Position numbers and translations under genes: made by a program. The notes beneath the pieces are model-generated. The model worked only from the letters and a program-made list of their open reading frames with translations, did not search any database and was not told the DNA's origin. A stretch of DNA of 8,082 bases from contig JALTLT010000032.1 in NCBI GenBank assembly GCA_027001815.1, forward strand, positions 1-8,082, read 5' to 3'. Positions 1 through 7,460 of the stretch are shown here, one piece after another. The DNA comes from Gammaproteobacteria bacterium (GTDB taxonomy: Bacteria > Pseudomonadota > Gammaproteobacteria > JALTLT01). Positions within the stretch are counted from its first letter, which is position 1. Each line of letters begins with the position of its first letter.

Positions 1-1
1 T

Positions 2-2200
2 GTCGATATCGTCGCCCCGGGGGTGGAGATCCTCAGCACCTGGCCGGGCGACCTCCTCGCCTATCTGAGCGGCACCTCCATGGCGGCGCCGTTCGTGACC
101 GGCACCGCCGCGCTGCTGCTGGCGGGCGATCCCCTGCAGACCCCCGCAGCCCTGAAGGAGAGGCTTCTCACGAGCGGTGATCTGCTCCCCCAGTTCACCG
201 GACGCGTGGTCTCCGGGGCACGGCTGAACGCCGGCAACGCCGTCGGCTGCGCACCCGGGAGCCTCTCCCTCTCCCTCCCCAGCCATCCGGCGGGCTTTCT
301 CGCCTGGCAGGGGGAGCCCACCCGTCTGCTGGCCGAACTGCGCACCTGTGGTGCACCCGTGACCGGCGCGTCGATGGTGGCCGTGTTCGACAATGGCGAA
401 CCGGAACTGCCCCTCTTCGACGACGGGCTCCACGGAGACCGCGCGGCGGCCGACGGCGTCTATGGGGCGCCATGGACCCCTGCCCGGGAAGGCCCCCTCA
501 CCCTGCGCCTCGACGCCAGCGACGCCCTGCTCGGCAGCGCCACGATCAGTACACCCGGAGAGGTCGTCCGCCGGGTCGACTACCTGCGGGAAGAGATCCT
601 CTCGACCTGGATCGACACCTCTGCGGGGGATCCCCTGGTGCTGGGAGACGACGATTTCGCGGAGATTCCCATCGGCTTCCTCTTCCCCTATTACGGAAGG
701 GAGTTCGACCGGCTGGTGATCGGTTCCAACGGCCTCCTCACCTTCTCCATGCCCGGCGCCGGGGAGTGGAACAACACACCCCTTCCCGATCCCGCGCCGC
801 CGAACGGGGTGATCGCCCCCTTCTGGGACGATCTCGATCCGGGCGTGGCGGGCACCATCACCTCGCTGCTGGAGGGAACCGCCCCCACCCGCCGCCTGAC
901 CGTCTCCTGGGAAGGGGTGCCCCACGTGGGGGGTACCGACGGCGGCAGTTTCCAGGCCACCCTCTACGAGGAGAACGGCGAGATCGTCTATCGCTACCGG
1001 GACGTGCTGCTCGGCTCCGGGGCATGGGATCTGGGCGGCACGGCCACCGTGGGTATCGAGGACTGGTCCGGCTCCTTCGCCAATCTCTACGGCTTCAACA
1101 GCCCGCGGCTCGCCGATGGCCTGGCCCTGCGCTTCTTCCTCGAGCCACCGACGGCGGAGAACCGCTACCGCATCGCCATCGACACCACTCCGGTGGCGGG
1201 CGCCAGCGGCTGGATCGCCATGGAGTTCATCGACGGCGATGGCGTCAACAGCAACCACCTCGAGCTGTTCCGGTTCGAGTCGGACGGCACGACCATCACC
1301 GACGTGCGACGGGCCGGCGATGCCACCGGCTCCTTCCTGCCGGGACCCGGCCGCCTGGGGGACGCCCAGTTCATCAGCGAGATCTCACAGCCGGAAATCC
1401 ATGGTGGCTCCATCCTCTTCGAGGTGGCGATCACGGGTAACGGCACCTATGCCCCCTTCCCCGACAGTGTGGCGTTCTACCTGATGGACGATACCCGGCT
1501 CCCCTACGCCACCGAAGATCCGCTGGGAACGAATGCCCTCGTGGCCTTCGAGATCGACCGGCCGGTCCCCCTGCCCCAGGTCTTCGCCTCCGCGTTCGCG
1601 ACCGCGACGGTCACGCCGGCGGTCGACAACCTGCCACCGATCGCCAACCCCGGCGGCCCCTACACCGGCGTCGCCGGCTCCCCCGTCACCTTCGACGGCT
1701 CCGCCTCCAGCGACCCCGAGGGGGCCACCCTCACCTACCTCTGGGAGTTCGGCGACGGCTCCACCGGCTCCGGCGTGGCACCCTCCCACACCTACGCCAC
1801 CGCCGGCACTTACACCGTCACCCTCGTGGTCAGCGACGGCACCTTCGACTCCGACCCCGTCTCCACCCAGGCGGTCATCGAGGCGCCCGCCAATCTCCCT
1901 CCGACGGCCGATGCCGGCCCCGATCGCACGGTAAGACCGCGGCGCCTGGTGCGGCTAGACGGGAGGGGATCCAGCGACCCGGACGGGCAGATCGTCTCCT
2001 ACCGATGGCGTCAGATCTCGGGAAGGGCGGTCCGGATCTTCCGCTCGCATCGGGCGGTCGGCTACTTCCTCAGCCCTCGCCCCGCCGACCCCCTGTCCCC
2101 GGAAGTGCTGGAGTTCGAGCTGGAGGTGACGGACGACCAGGGTTCGATGGCGACCGACCGGGTGGTCATCACCGTCGGCATCCCTGCCGCCGGCCAGTAG
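2..2200 (+). CDS. Secreted subtilisin-like (S8) serine protease with PKD domains, 5'-truncated
   Basis: Only the C-terminal 732 residues are visible. The frame is open at the window edge, so the GTG at 23 is not a real start. Seen: the end of an S8 peptidase domain (residues 1-60, numbered from base 2), with the nucleophile motif GTSMAAP and catalytic Ser26. The Asp and His of the triad, the oxyanion Asn and any signal peptide lie upstream of the window. Beyond it come a small beta-rich module (about 84-187, with a DDGLHGD..ADGVY stretch typical of Ig-like modules in secreted proteases), a larger beta module (192-378, containing GVIAPFWDDLDPG, common in bacterial S8 proteases), and a third (384-540, starting YRIAIDTTP) resembling choice-of-anchor-like exported modules. 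A canonical PKD domain (546-628, WEFGDGS and SHTYATAGTYTVTL) and a REJ/K319L-like PKD domain (629-728) follow. No C-terminal sorting signal is seen. Inferred role: extracellular or surface protein degradation. The protease call is firm; the names of the middle modules are tentative. Confidence 0.9.
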   Translation, partial: VDIVAPGVEILSTWPGDLLAYLSGTSMAAPFVTGTAALLLAGDPLQTPAALKERLLTSGDLLPQFTGRVVSGARLNAGNAVGCAPGSLSLSLPSHPAGFLAWQGEPTRLLAELRTCGAPVTGASMVAVFDNGEPELPLFDDGLHGDRAAADGVYGAPWTPAREGPLTLRLDASDALLGSATISTPGEVVRRVDYLREEILSTWIDTSAGDPLVLGDDDFAEIPIGFLFPYYGREFDRLVIGSNGLLTFSMPGAGEWNNTPLPDPAPPNGVIAPFWDDLDPGVAGTITSLLEGTAPTRRLTVSWEGVPHVGGTDGGSFQATLYEENGEIVYRYRDVLLGSGAWDLGGTATVGIEDWSGSFANLYGFNSPRLADGLALRFFLEPPTAENRYRIAIDTTPVAGASGWIAMEFIDGDGVNSNHLELFRFESDGTTITDVRRAGDATGSFLPGPGRLGDAQFISEISQPEIHGGSILFEVAITGNGTYAPFPDSVAFYLMDDTRLPYATEDPLGTNALVAFEIDRPVPLPQVFASAFATATVTPAVDNLPPIANPGGPYTGVAGSPVTFDGSASSDPEGATLTYLWEFGDGSTGSGVAPSHTYATAGTYTVTLVVSDGTFDSDPVSTQAVIEAPANLPPTADAGPDRTVRPRRLVRLDGRGSSDPDGQIVSYRWRQISGRAVRIFRSHRAVGYFLSPRPADPLSPEVLEFELEVTDDQGSMATDRVVITVGIPAAGQ

Positions 2201-2206
2201 CCGGTA

Positions 2207-2240
2207 GAGAGGCGGGGGAGTCTCCGCTCCCCCGTCTCTC
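2207..2240 (+). terminator. Hairpin after the protease gene, probable terminator
   Basis: The hairpin starts six bases after the protease stop codon. It has 14 paired positions (2207-2220 with 2227-2240), one of them a G-T pair, and a six-base loop TCTCCG. The stem is very G+C-rich. There is no T-run after it (GCAGCC follows), so it may act as an RNA-stabilising 3' end or a non-canonical terminator rather than a textbook intrinsic one. Confidence 0.6.
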
Positions 2241-2241
2241 G

Positions 2242-2325
2242 CAGCCTGTCGGACTTCAAGCTGAAGGTCACTCCGCCCCGCGGAAAGGACCCGGATCTGC
2301 CGGCCTTCCCGGGTGCGACAGGCTG
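2242..2325. repeat. 84-base element bounded by a 10-base inverted repeat, REP-like
   Basis: CAGCCTGTCG at 2242-2251 is the exact reverse complement of CGACAGGCTG at 2316-2325. Just inside the left arm is a small hairpin (CTTCA at 2254-2258, loop AGC, TGAAG at 2262-2266). The element sits in non-coding DNA between two convergent genes. This placement and structure resemble dispersed REP or small palindromic elements, but one copy in one window cannot prove that it is repeated. Confidence 0.4.
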
Positions 2326-2333
2326 TTGGCCTC

Positions 2334-2365
2334 CCTCGTCCCAGCGAGGTCCGGTGTGGCACCGG
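2334..2365. other. Two adjacent small GC hairpins in the convergent spacer
   Basis: CCTCG (2334-2338) pairs with CGAGG (2345-2349). Immediately after, CCGGTG (2351-2356) pairs perfectly with CACCGG (2360-2365) across a three-base loop. Neither is followed by a T-run on either strand. They may contribute to transcript ends between the convergent genes, or be chance structures in GC-rich DNA. Confidence 0.3.
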
Positions 2366-2400
2366 GATCGTGCGGCGCGGGGGCGTCACCAGGAGAACGC

Positions 2401-2423
2401 CGTTACCGCCGGAACGGATAACG
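2401..2423 (-). terminator. Weak hairpin after polX, possible terminator
   Basis: On the minus strand, ten bases after the polX stop, CGTTATCCG (2423-2415) pairs with CGGTAACG (2408-2401), with one bulged base and a six-base loop TTCCGG. No T-run follows. The position suits a polX transcript end, but the structure is modest. Confidence 0.35.
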
Positions 2424-2433
2424 CAGTTTCCCG

Positions 2434-4155
2434 TCAGCTCCCCCTCAGCCGCCGGCGCAGCGATTCCAGGGGCAGGGTGTTGACCACCCGATCGGGCTCG
2501 ACCCAGCCCCGCCGTGCCTGGCGCACACCCTCCTCGAGGAGGGCGAAATCCTGAACGGTGTGGGCATCGCTGTCGATGGCGATCTCCACCCCCGCATCGA
2601 GGGCCTGCCGGGCATGGATGTCGTCCAGATCGAGACGACGCGGCTGGGCATCGAGTTCGAGAACGACCCTGTTCTCCGCCGCCGCGCGCAGAAAGGCACG
2701 CCAGTCGAGATCGATGGGCGGACGGGACTCCAGTAGCCGCGCGGAAGGGTGGGCAACCAGGTGGAGATGGGGGTTCTCCATGGCCCGCAACAGGCGACGG
2801 GTCTGCTGGCGGCGCCCCAGGCGGAAGTGGCTGTGGACCGCTCCGATCACCACCTCGAGCCGCTCCAGCACCTCATCGGGCATGCCCAGCCGGCCGTCCT
2901 CGAGGATCTCCACCTCCATCCCCTTGAGCAGCACGATCCCCTCCAGCTCCCCGTTGAGACGGTCGATCACCTCCATCTGCGCCACCAGACGCTCCTCGTC
3001 CAGGCCGTGGACCACGCCGATGCGGACCGAGTGGTCGGTGATGGCGAGGTACTCCAGTCCGGCGGCCCGGGCCGCCTCGGCCATCTCGCGCAGCGAACCG
3101 TGGCCGTCGCTGGCGCGAGTGTGACAGTGGAGATCTCCGCGCAGATCGGCAGGTTCGATCAGGCGGGGGAGACGCCCGGTCCGCGCCGCCTCGATCTCGC
3201 CCCGGTCCTCCCTCAGCTCGGGGGGGATCCAGGGAAGATCGAGGGTGGCATAGACCGAGGCCTCATCGGCGCCGGCCAGGTTGACCCCCTCCCGGAAGAC
3301 ACCGTACTCGTTCATCTTCAGCCCTCGGGCCTGGGCCATGCGACGCAACCGGATACCGTGCGCCCGGCTGCCGGTGAAATAGACCAGGGCGGCGCCGGCC
3401 TGCTCCGGCGAGACCACCCGCAGATCCACCTGCAGGCCGTTGCGCAAAAACACCGTCGCCCGGGTGATGCCTCGCGACACCACCCGCGTCACCTCGTCGA
3501 AGGCGAGGAAGCGGGCGATCACCTCGCTCTTCCCCTCCACCACCGCCAGCAGGTCCAGGTCCCCCACGGTCTCGCGTCCTCGCCGGAAACTGCCGGCGAC
3601 CACCACCTCCTTCACGCCGGTCGCGCCCTCCAGCCACCGCTGGAGGGCGGTAGCGTGACGCGCGGCATCGAACCGCAGAAAACGCCGCTCAACCGCCGTC
3701 CGACTCCGCAGCGACTGGCGGATCTGCTCCACGGTGCGCGGCCCGAAGCCTCGCAGCCGAGCGACCCGCCCCGCGGCCAGCGCGCGCTCCAGGCCCCGCA
3801 GATCACGCACGCCCAGCCTGCGCCAGAGCAGGGCGACACGTCTCGGCCCAAGCCCCGGGATACGAAGCAGCTCCTCGAGGGTGGGAGGGACCTGTCGATG
3901 AAGTTTCTCCAGCGCCCGCAACCGCCCGGTGGCAACCAGTTCACGGATCTTCGCCGCCAGTTCCCGGCCGATGCCCGGCAGACGGGTGAGATCCTCCTCC
4001 GCGGCGACCATCTCCGCCAGCTCCCGCCCCAGGTTACGGACGGTGCGCGCGGCATTGCGGTAGGCGCGCACCTTGAAGGGATTGTCGCCGGCGATCTCCA
4101 GGAGATCCGCCATCTCGTCGAAGACCCGGGCGATCTCCTCGTTGTGCATGGGCAT
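2434..4155 (-). CDS. polX: PolX family DNA polymerase with C-terminal PHP domain
   Basis: This is a cytoplasmic DNA repair polymerase, expected to fill short gaps in base excision repair. The PHP domain is known in the family to give Mn-dependent 3'-5' exonuclease and AP-endonuclease activity. The 573 residues match the usual bacterial PolX length of about 570. Seen in order: an N-terminal HhH lyase-like region (about 1-80, with LPGIGRELAAKI); further HhH motifs (IPGLGPRRV about 99-107, LRGFGPRTV about 134-142); and the nucleotidyltransferase core GSFRRG...GDLDLL with catalytic Asp199 and Asp201 and the third at Asp244 (LQVDLRVV). YFTGSRAHGIRLR follows at 259-271. PHP metal ligands are His343, His345, Asp350, His375, Glu414, His441, His443, His469, Asp528 and His532. 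All are present, so both activities should be intact. ATG 4155 is chosen because GAGGAGAGG lies 6-9 bases upstream. The upstream in-frame extension to 4500 has no family match and overlaps the divergent gene. The gene stands alone. Confidence 0.96.
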   Translation of the reverse strand: MPMHNEEIARVFDEMADLLEIAGDNPFKVRAYRNAARTVRNLGRELAEMVAAEEDLTRLPGIGRELAAKIRELVATGRLRALEKLHRQVPPTLEELLRIPGLGPRRVALLWRRLGVRDLRGLERALAAGRVARLRGFGPRTVEQIRQSLRSRTAVERRFLRFDAARHATALQRWLEGATGVKEVVVAGSFRRGRETVGDLDLLAVVEGKSEVIARFLAFDEVTRVVSRGITRATVFLRNGLQVDLRVVSPEQAGAALVYFTGSRAHGIRLRRMAQARGLKMNEYGVFREGVNLAGADEASVYATLDLPWIPPELREDRGEIEAARTGRLPRLIEPADLRGDLHCHTRASDGHGSLREMAEAARAAGLEYLAITDHSVRIGVVHGLDEERLVAQMEVIDRLNGELEGIVLLKGMEVEILEDGRLGMPDEVLERLEVVIGAVHSHFRLGRRQQTRRLLRAMENPHLHLVAHPSARLLESRPPIDLDWRAFLRAAAENRVVLELDAQPRRLDLDDIHARQALDAGVEIAIDSDAHTVQDFALLEEGVRQARRGWVEPDRVVNTLPLESLRRRLRGS

Positions 4156-4161
4156 CGGGCA

Positions 4162-4170
4162 CCTCTCCTC
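4162..4170 (-). promoter_or_regulatory. Ribosome binding site of polX
   Basis: The minus strand reads GAGGAGAGG here, a strong Shine-Dalgarno match. Spacing to ATG 4155 is about 6-9 bases. Spacing to the second in-frame ATG (4149) would be 12-15, too long. This fixes the start at MPMHNEE. Confidence 0.7.
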
Positions 4171-4213
4171 GGCGATCACGGGGCGAACACGCCTGACTCC
4201 ACCCCCTGACGCC

Positions 4214-4222
4214 ACCATAGCA
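4214..4222 (-). promoter_or_regulatory. Candidate extended -10 promoter for polX
   Basis: The minus strand reads TGCTATGGT, an extended -10 (TGn) followed by a hexamer matching TATAAT at four of six positions. No good -35 is seen at 17 bases, which extended -10 promoters can tolerate. It would give a leader of about 50 bases before ATG 4155. It is the best candidate in the 265-base divergent spacer. I saw no equally good promoter for the plus-strand gene. Confidence 0.3.
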
Positions 4223-4420
4223 GAATCACCGCGGATCGGGTCTCCACCGACCCTGCCTGCACCCGCTCCTCCAGCATCCTCACCCTCAAGGAAGCGAGGC
4301 AGATGCCGATATCTGGGCACGATCGCCCTGCCCCCCGCCGACGGGGTATCTGGAATCCCCGCCGAAAGCTGTTGTGAAACGGCACCAGGCCCTTCCCGGG
4401 CCGGTTCTCGACGAGGGGCG

Positions 4421-6478
4421 ATGGTACCGGAACCCAGCCATCTGGCCACACCCCCCGCCGGACCCAAAGTGAGCAGAACATCTTTCCACAATCTGGCCAT
4501 CCTCTCGGCCCTGCCCCTGCTCCCGCTGGCGGCCCACCTCTATCAGGCCTGGCCCCGCCCCGACCCCTGGCTCGCCGCCACCCTCCTGGCCCAGACGGCG
4601 GTGATCGTCGGCATCGCCTTGTGGGACAGGTATCTTCAGAACGACTGCCGGCTCGCCCTGGAGCAGATGCAGTCCCATCTCAATCACCGCCACCGCCAAC
4701 TGGAAGAGCAGTACATCCGCCAGGCGGGAGAACTGGTGGAGGTCTACCGCAACTACGAGGAGCTGGTACAGAGCGCCAACAGCATCATTCTCCGTTGGGA
4801 CACCTCCGGCGTGATCCTCTTCATGAACCCCTTCGGTCTCGATTTCTTCGGCTACCGGGAGGAGGAGATCATCGGTCGCAACGTGATGGAGACCATCGTG
4901 CCGTCCACCGAGTCCACCGGTCGCGACCTCGCCTACATGATCGAGGATATCGCCCAGAATCCCGACGACTACCTGCACAACGAAAACGAGAACGTCAAGG
5001 CGGACGGCACACGGGTATGGATCGCCTGGGCCAACAAGGCGGTTCAGGATGCAGAGGGGCGAACCACCGAGATCCTCTCCATCGGCAGCGACATTACCGA
5101 GAAGAAGCGCTACGAGCAGCAGATCTTCCAGCTCGCCCACCACGACAACCTGACGGGACTGCCCAACCGCATGCTCTTCATGCGCCGTCTCGAGGAACGG
5201 ATCGCCGAGGCGTCGAAGCAGGAAGAGGTGTTCGCCCTCCTCTATCTGGATCTCGACCGTTTCAAGCCCATCAACGACTCCCTGGGCCACCACAGCGGCG
5301 ACCTGCTGCTGGAGAGCCTCGCCCGACGGCTCGAGGCGTGTGTCTTTCCGGGCGACACCCTGGCCCGCATGGGCGGCGACGAGTTCACCATGATCCTGTG
5401 CGGCTGCAACGATCTCCACCGGGTGGTGGAACGGGTCCAGATGGTGGCCGGCCAGCTCCTCGGCGCCGTCGCCGACCCCTTCAACATCAACGGACACCGG
5501 GTCTTCGTCTCGGCGAGCATCGGCATCGTGCTCTACCCGATGGATGGCCGGGAGGCGGCGGAGCTGCTCAAGAACGCCGACACCGCCATGTACCAGGCGA
5601 AGCAGCAGGGAAAGAACCGCTTCCTCTTCTACGAGTCCCATATGAACGCCTGGGCGGCCGAGCATCTGAAGCTGGAGACGGAACTGCGTCAGGCCCTGCA
5701 GCGGGATCAGTTCAGCCTGGTGTACCAGCCGATCATGCACCTCGGCAACGGGAGTGTCGAAGCGGTGGAGTGCCTGTTGCGATGGCACCACCCCCGACTC
5801 GGCGACGTGCCCCCGGAGCGGTTCATTCCCATCGCCGAAGAGGGGGGACTGATCCCTGCGATCAGTGAATGGACCCTCTCGCGGGCAGTGTCACAGGCGG
5901 CCCAGTGGCACCACCAGGGCATGCTGGGCGACATCCTGATGACGGTCAATCTCTCGCCGCTCCACTTCCAGGATCCCCAGCTCGTGGAGATCGTCGCGGC
6001 CGCCCTGCGTCGCCATGAGCTCCCGCCCTCGCGACTCGGTATCGAGATCACCGAGAGCACGCTCCTGGCGGAATCGGGCGTCTCCATGCGCACGGCCAGG
6101 GCACTCGACGAACTGGGCGTGCGCCTGCTCATCGACGACTTCGGTACCGGCTACTCCTCACTGGCCCGCCTCCACGAACTGCCGGTGCACATGCTCAAGA
6201 TCGACCGCTCCTTCATCAGTGGCGGCAATAAGCGCCGATCGGACCACCGTCTCACCGGCGCCATCATCGCCCTGGCCCACAGCCTCGGCATTCCCCTCAT
6301 CGCCGAGGGAGTCGAGAATATGGCCCAGCTCGAATTTCTCACCCAGCAGGGGTGTGACTACGCCCAGGGCTACCTGCTCTCCCGACCCTGTTCCCGGGAC
6401 GAGCTGGAGGAGAGACTCCGCAACCCGTCCCCTCTGACCGGCGCCGGGCAGGAGGGGGAGAACCGCTCGCTGGGCTGA
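4421..6478 (+). CDS. Membrane-anchored PAS-GGDEF-EAL cyclic-di-GMP protein
   Basis: This 685-residue inner-membrane signalling protein is predicted to make and/or break cyclic-di-GMP. Seen in order: two membrane segments (about 24-44 and 50-68) with a very short loop; a charged, probably coiled-coil linker (75-112); a PAS domain (113-226, ending GSDITEKKRYE); a GGDEF domain (about 235-403, HHDNLTGLPNR and intact GGDEF 318-322); and an EAL domain (about 415-665). The inhibitory I-site is lost: FPGD (309-312) stands where RxxD would be. In the EAL domain the signature is ECL (450-452), but the metal and catalytic positions are kept: Glu450, Asn510, Glu542, Asp572-Asp573 in DDFGTGYSS, Lys593, Glu629 and Gln649. 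Phosphodiesterase activity is therefore likely. The start is ATG 4421, the only ATG before the first membrane segment that does not overlap polX. GAGGGG lies only two bases upstream, so GTG 4469 remains possible. No partner gene is adjacent; the signal sensed is unknown. Confidence 0.93.
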   Translation: MVPEPSHLATPPAGPKVSRTSFHNLAILSALPLLPLAAHLYQAWPRPDPWLAATLLAQTAVIVGIALWDRYLQNDCRLALEQMQSHLNHRHRQLEEQYIRQAGELVEVYRNYEELVQSANSIILRWDTSGVILFMNPFGLDFFGYREEEIIGRNVMETIVPSTESTGRDLAYMIEDIAQNPDDYLHNENENVKADGTRVWIAWANKAVQDAEGRTTEILSIGSDITEKKRYEQQIFQLAHHDNLTGLPNRMLFMRRLEERIAEASKQEEVFALLYLDLDRFKPINDSLGHHSGDLLLESLARRLEACVFPGDTLARMGGDEFTMILCGCNDLHRVVERVQMVAGQLLGAVADPFNINGHRVFVSASIGIVLYPMDGREAAELLKNADTAMYQAKQQGKNRFLFYESHMNAWAAEHLKLETELRQALQRDQFSLVYQPIMHLGNGSVEAVECLLRWHHPRLGDVPPERFIPIAEEGGLIPAISEWTLSRAVSQAAQWHHQGMLGDILMTVNLSPLHFQDPQLVEIVAAALRRHELPPSRLGIEITESTLLAESGVSMRTARALDELGVRLLIDDFGTGYSSLARLHELPVHMLKIDRSFISGGNKRRSDHRLTGAIIALAHSLGIPLIAEGVENMAQLEFLTQQGCDYAQGYLLSRPCSRDELEERLRNPSPLTGAGQEGENRSLG

Positions 6479-6480
6479 CC

Positions 6481-7413
6481 TCAGCTCGCCGCGGCGGAGC
6501 CCCTCCCTCCCCCCTGCGGGAAGAGCCCGGGAGCCTCGGTGAGCACGAAGTCGCGGAAGGCGCGCGCCGCGGGCAGCAGCCGCTTGCCGCTGCGATGGAC
6601 CACGTACCAGTGGCGCAGGATCGGAAACCCCTCTGCATCGAGGGTCACCAGGCGACCCGTCTCCAGCTCCAGCTCGAGGGTGTGGATGGAGACGATGCCG
6701 AGCCCCAGCCCCGCCTCCACCGCCTGCTTGATCGCCTCGTTGGAACTCATCTCCATGCCGGTGTTGAGGGTCACACCCTGGTCGTGGAAGAAGCGTTCCA
6801 TGGCGATACGGGTGCCGGAACCGGGCTCACGAACCACGAACACCTCCTGCTGAAGCCGCTCCATGGGGACCTGTCCCTCCCCCACCAGCGGATGATCCGG
6901 CGCGGCGATCACCACCAGCGGATTCTCCATGAAACCGGTGGTCTCCAGATCGGCCCCCTCCGGCGGCTTGCCCATGATCACCAGGTCGCACTCGTTCTCC
7001 TCCAGTTGGCGGAGAAGCGTCTCTCGGTTGGTGACGGTGAGAGAGAAACTGACCCCGGGAAAGCGGCGCGAGAAGCGGGCCAGCAGGCGGGTGGCAAAAT
7101 AGTTGGCGGTACTCGCCACCGAGATCCGGAGGTGGCCCCGCCCCGCTCCCTTCAGCTCGGCCAGCACCTCCTCCGCCTCCTGGAGCTGCTCGGCGATGGT
7201 GCGACTGTAGAGGTAGAACTCCCGTCCCGCTTCCGTCAGGTAGATCTTCTTGCCCAACTGCTCGAAGAGAGGCAGGCCGAGATTCTCCTCCAGTTGCTTC
7301 ACCTGCATGGAAACCGCCGGTTGACTCAGGAACAGCTCCTTCGCCGCGCGAGTGTAGGAGAGGTGGCGCGCCACCGCCTCGAAGACCCTCAGTTGACGAA
7401 ACGTCAAATTCAT
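6481..7413 (-). CDS. cbbR: LysR-type regulator of RuBisCO genes, CbbR
   Basis: This 310-residue LysR-family DNA-binding protein is predicted to activate the divergent RuBisCO gene in response to metabolites of the Calvin cycle. Seen: an N-terminal winged helix-turn-helix (MNLTFRQLRVFEAVARHLSY, then AAKELFLSQPAVSMQVKQLE about 23-42, and LTEAGREF at 59-66); a linker helix (67-90); and an effector-binding domain (about 94-293). REPGSGTR (195-202) and SSNEAIKQAVEAGLGLG (223-239) are typical of CbbR proteins and set it apart from generic LysR members. The length is usual for the family. The start is ATG 7413, which matches the family N-terminus; a TTG at 7455 would add 14 unlikely residues. No good Shine-Dalgarno precedes ATG 7413. 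The gene is divergent from cbbM across a 238-base control region and convergent with the c-di-GMP gene, with only two bases between the stop codons. LysR regulators often repress themselves from such shared regions. Confidence 0.9.
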   Translation of the reverse strand: MNLTFRQLRVFEAVARHLSYTRAAKELFLSQPAVSMQVKQLEENLGLPLFEQLGKKIYLTEAGREFYLYSRTIAEQLQEAEEVLAELKGAGRGHLRISVASTANYFATRLLARFSRRFPGVSFSLTVTNRETLLRQLEENECDLVIMGKPPEGADLETTGFMENPLVVIAAPDHPLVGEGQVPMERLQQEVFVVREPGSGTRIAMERFFHDQGVTLNTGMEMSSNEAIKQAVEAGLGLGIVSIHTLELELETGRLVTLDAEGFPILRHWYVVHRSGKRLLPAARAFRDFVLTEAPGLFPQGGGRGSAAAS

Positions 7414-7460
7414 AAGCCATATCTTATCGTAATAATCAAAAGAATTGAATTTCAATTATG
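7411..7460. promoter_or_regulatory. AT-rich CbbR operator region between cbbR and cbbM
   Basis: Only 12 of these 50 bases are G or C, against roughly two thirds in the rest of the window. The stretch holds three palindromes: ATAAG-N6-CTTAT (7412-7427), TTAT-N4-ATAA (7424-7435) and AATTGAA-T-TTCAATT (7443-7457, perfect seven-base arms). The CbbR half-site pattern TNA-N7/8-TNA fits at TAA-N8-TTA (7413-7426) and at TCA-N7-TGA-N7-TTA (7436-7458). Relative to the candidate cbbM start point near 7485, these sites sit near -65 and -35, as usual for LysR recognition and activation sites. The pattern is loose, so chance matches in AT-rich DNA are possible. Confidence 0.55.

Noticed and set aside
2749..4209. 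A 486-codon open frame on the plus strand across polX
   Set aside because: It is antisense to a gene with full family support. Its composition (Gln, His, Pro, Gly, Leu rich, no domain) is what GC-rich antisense frames produce.
4311..4332. Sigma-54-like promoter before the c-di-GMP gene
   Set aside because: CTGGGCACGATCGCCCTGCC has GG and GC elements, but they are 12-13 bases apart rather than the required 10.
4388..4402. GGCCC-TTCCC-GGGCC hairpin before ATG 4421
   Set aside because: It is only five base pairs and not a terminator or known riboswitch. It is expected by chance in DNA this GC-rich.
4073..4420. 116-codon N-terminal extension of the c-di-GMP protein
   Set aside because: It overlaps the 5' end of polX in antisense and is rich in Ser, Pro and Arg with no domain. 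The membrane segments and all domains start after ATG 4421.
4156..4500. N-terminal extension of PolX up to 4500
   Set aside because: The extension is low-complexity and outside family length. A strong ribosome binding site points to ATG 4155, and the extension overlaps the divergent gene's start.
4286..5791. A 501-codon minus-strand frame across the c-di-GMP gene
   Set aside because: It is antisense to PAS-GGDEF-EAL. It is dominated by Val, Gly, His and Leu, with no recognisable motif and no ribosome binding site.
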